Shown here: piece by piece, positions 13,847-14,716 of the stretch | How the letters are laid out: every line of letters starts with the position of its first letter | Numbering within the stretch: position 1 is the stretch's first letter | From: Alphaproteobacteria bacterium | Lineage (GTDB): Bacteria > Pseudomonadota > Alphaproteobacteria > Micropepsales > Micropepsaceae | Assembly: GCA_015654715.1 (NCBI GenBank) | Contig: JAATGK010000436.1 | Location: forward strand, 1 to 14,716 | Length of the DNA stretch: 14,716 nt | Direction of reading: 5' to 3' | The notes under the pieces: model-generated | Database searches by the model: none | Told to the model about the DNA's origin: nothing | Seen by the model: the letters and a program-made list of their open reading frames with translations, nothing else | Made by a program: the position numbers and the translations under genes

Positions 13847-14716
13847 TTGACTTTTCGCTCTCTTCCCGACGCCTTCGCTCGCGCTTTGGCGGCGCGCGAC
13901 TACACCACCCCGACACCGGTGCAAAGCGCCGTGCTGGCGCCCGAAACCGAAGGCCGCGATCTGCTGGTCTCGGCTCAGACCGGCTCGGGCAAGACGGTTG
14001 CCTATGGTCTGGCGATGGCCGCGACGTTGTTCGACGGCGATACCCTGCCGCCCGCCGATTTGCCGCTGGCGCTGATCATCGCGCCGACCCGGGAACTGGC
14101 GTTGCAAGTCGAGACCGAACTGACCTGGCTTTATGCCCATGCCGGGGCACGGGTGACGGCGTGTGTCGGCGGCATGGACCCGATTCGCGAGCGCCGCCAA
14201 TTGGAGCGCGGTGCCCATATCGTGGTCGGCACCCCGGGACGGCTGCGCGATCACATGCAACGCGGCGCTTTGCGGCTCGAAGCCTTGAAGGTCGTGGTGA
14301 TCGACGAAGCCGACGAGATGCTCGATCTCGGCTTTCACGACGATCTCGAATTCATTCTCAAGGCGACGCCGGAAACGCGGCGCACCTTCATGTTTTCCGC
14401 CACCCTGCCCAAACCGATCATCGCGTTGGCGCGCAACTATCAGCGCGACGCTTTCCGCATCGAACTGAAGGCCGAAGAAGGCGGCCATGCCGACATCGAA
14501 TATCGCGCCATCCGCGTCGCTCATGCCAAGGCGGACCGCACCGTGGTCAATCTGCTGCGCTTTCTCGATCCGGCCTGCGCGCTGGTGTTTTGCGCCACCC
14601 GCATGGGGGTGCAGAAGCTGGGCGAGGCGCTGGCGTCGCGCGGGTTCGCCGCGGTGTCGCTGTCGGGCGAGATGAACCAGGCCGAACGCAATCGCGCCCT
14701 GACCGCCTTGCGCGAG
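13847..14716 (+). CDS. DEAD-box RNA helicase, DbpA/CsdA-like (cut by right edge)
   Basis: The first 290 residues of a second RNA helicase run off the window. The motifs are 'TTPTPVQ' (Q motif), Walker A 'AQTGSGKT' with Lys49, 'PTRELALQ', 'GGMDPIRERR', 'GTPGRLRDH', DEAD at 153-156 ('VIDEADEMLDLGF') and 'MFSATLPKP'. The start of the second RecA domain follows ('ALVFCATRMGVQKLGEAL', 'SLSGEMNQAERNRAL'). TTG 13847 is the start: AAGGA lies six bases upstream, no ATG or GTG is closer, and an in-frame TAG at 13817 excludes longer forms. Longer relatives carry a C-terminal RNA-binding (DbpA-type) domain, which would lie outside the window. It differs clearly from the helicase at 7981, so it is not a recent duplicate. 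Confidence 0.93.
   Translation, partial: MTFRSLPDAFARALAARDYTTPTPVQSAVLAPETEGRDLLVSAQTGSGKTVAYGLAMAATLFDGDTLPPADLPLALIIAPTRELALQVETELTWLYAHAGARVTACVGGMDPIRERRQLERGAHIVVGTPGRLRDHMQRGALRLEALKVVVIDEADEMLDLGFHDDLEFILKATPETRRTFMFSATLPKPIIALARNYQRDAFRIELKAEEGGHADIEYRAIRVAHAKADRTVVNLLRFLDPACALVFCATRMGVQKLGEALASRGFAAVSLSGEMNQAERNRALTALRE

Noticed and set aside
13787..14524. Minus-strand open frame of 245 codons
   Set aside because: It is antisense to the second DEAD-box helicase, whose motifs I to III and ribosome-binding site are clear.

Overview
The window is GC-rich DNA, most likely from an alphaproteobacterium. This is inferred from gene content: a FixL-like 'HELNQP' histidine kinase with a FixJ-type receiver, HicAB and MNT/HEPN pairs, a SUMF1-like secreted protein starting with an ECPNCP motif, and GC-rich palindromic intergenic repeats of a style common in that class. 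There is no rRNA, tRNA or CRISPR array, and no recognisable transposase or phage gene, so the species cannot be fixed.

Layout. 1-739: a TonB/TolA-type energy transducer (+), probably cut at the left edge. 742-915: an unrecognised 57-residue protein (-), tail to tail with it. 1102-1998: a secreted SUMF1-domain protein (-) lacking the catalytic cysteines of true formylglycine-generating enzymes. About 1999-2435 holds no gene I recognise. 2534-3242: an MNT/HEPN toxin-antitoxin pair (+) whose HEPN toxin is broken by a one-base deletion. 3354-3599: a small membrane protein (-). 3912-4511: a CDP-alcohol phosphatidyltransferase-family protein (-). 4639-6702: an M13 metallopeptidase lipoprotein (-). 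6851-7903: a GGEEF diguanylate cyclase (-). 7981-9993: a RhlE-like DEAD-box RNA helicase (-) with a C-rich homopolymer in its N-terminal linker. 10221-10819: an intact hicAB module (+) with a clear promoter/operator. 10865-11044: a 59-residue possible winged-helix protein (-). 11326-12690 (-) and 13115-13501 (+): a GAF-sensor histidine kinase and a single-domain receiver, divergent, with two strong palindromes between them. 13847-14716: a second DEAD-box helicase (+), truncated by the right edge.

How the parts relate. Most genes are housekeeping or signalling: envelope energy transduction, lipid headgroup transfer, peptidase, c-di-GMP synthesis, RNA remodelling and a two-component pair. Two toxin-antitoxin modules are interspersed, one alive and one apparently dead. 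Both seem to be transcribed from promoters that put the first base of mRNA at or beside the start codon (leaderless). Intergenic spaces carry at least five copies or relics of a CCCTCCCC/GGGGAGGG palindromic repeat, plus two other palindromic repeat types. One copy contains a nested insertion. In two copies the same flank is joined to opposite ends of the element.

I see no convincing wholly new multi-gene system. The observations most worth a second look are the paired operator palindromes at 12905-12942, the slippage-prone tract inside the helicase gene, the cysteine-less SUMF1 protein, the orphaned MNT antitoxin, and the arrangement of the intergenic repeats.
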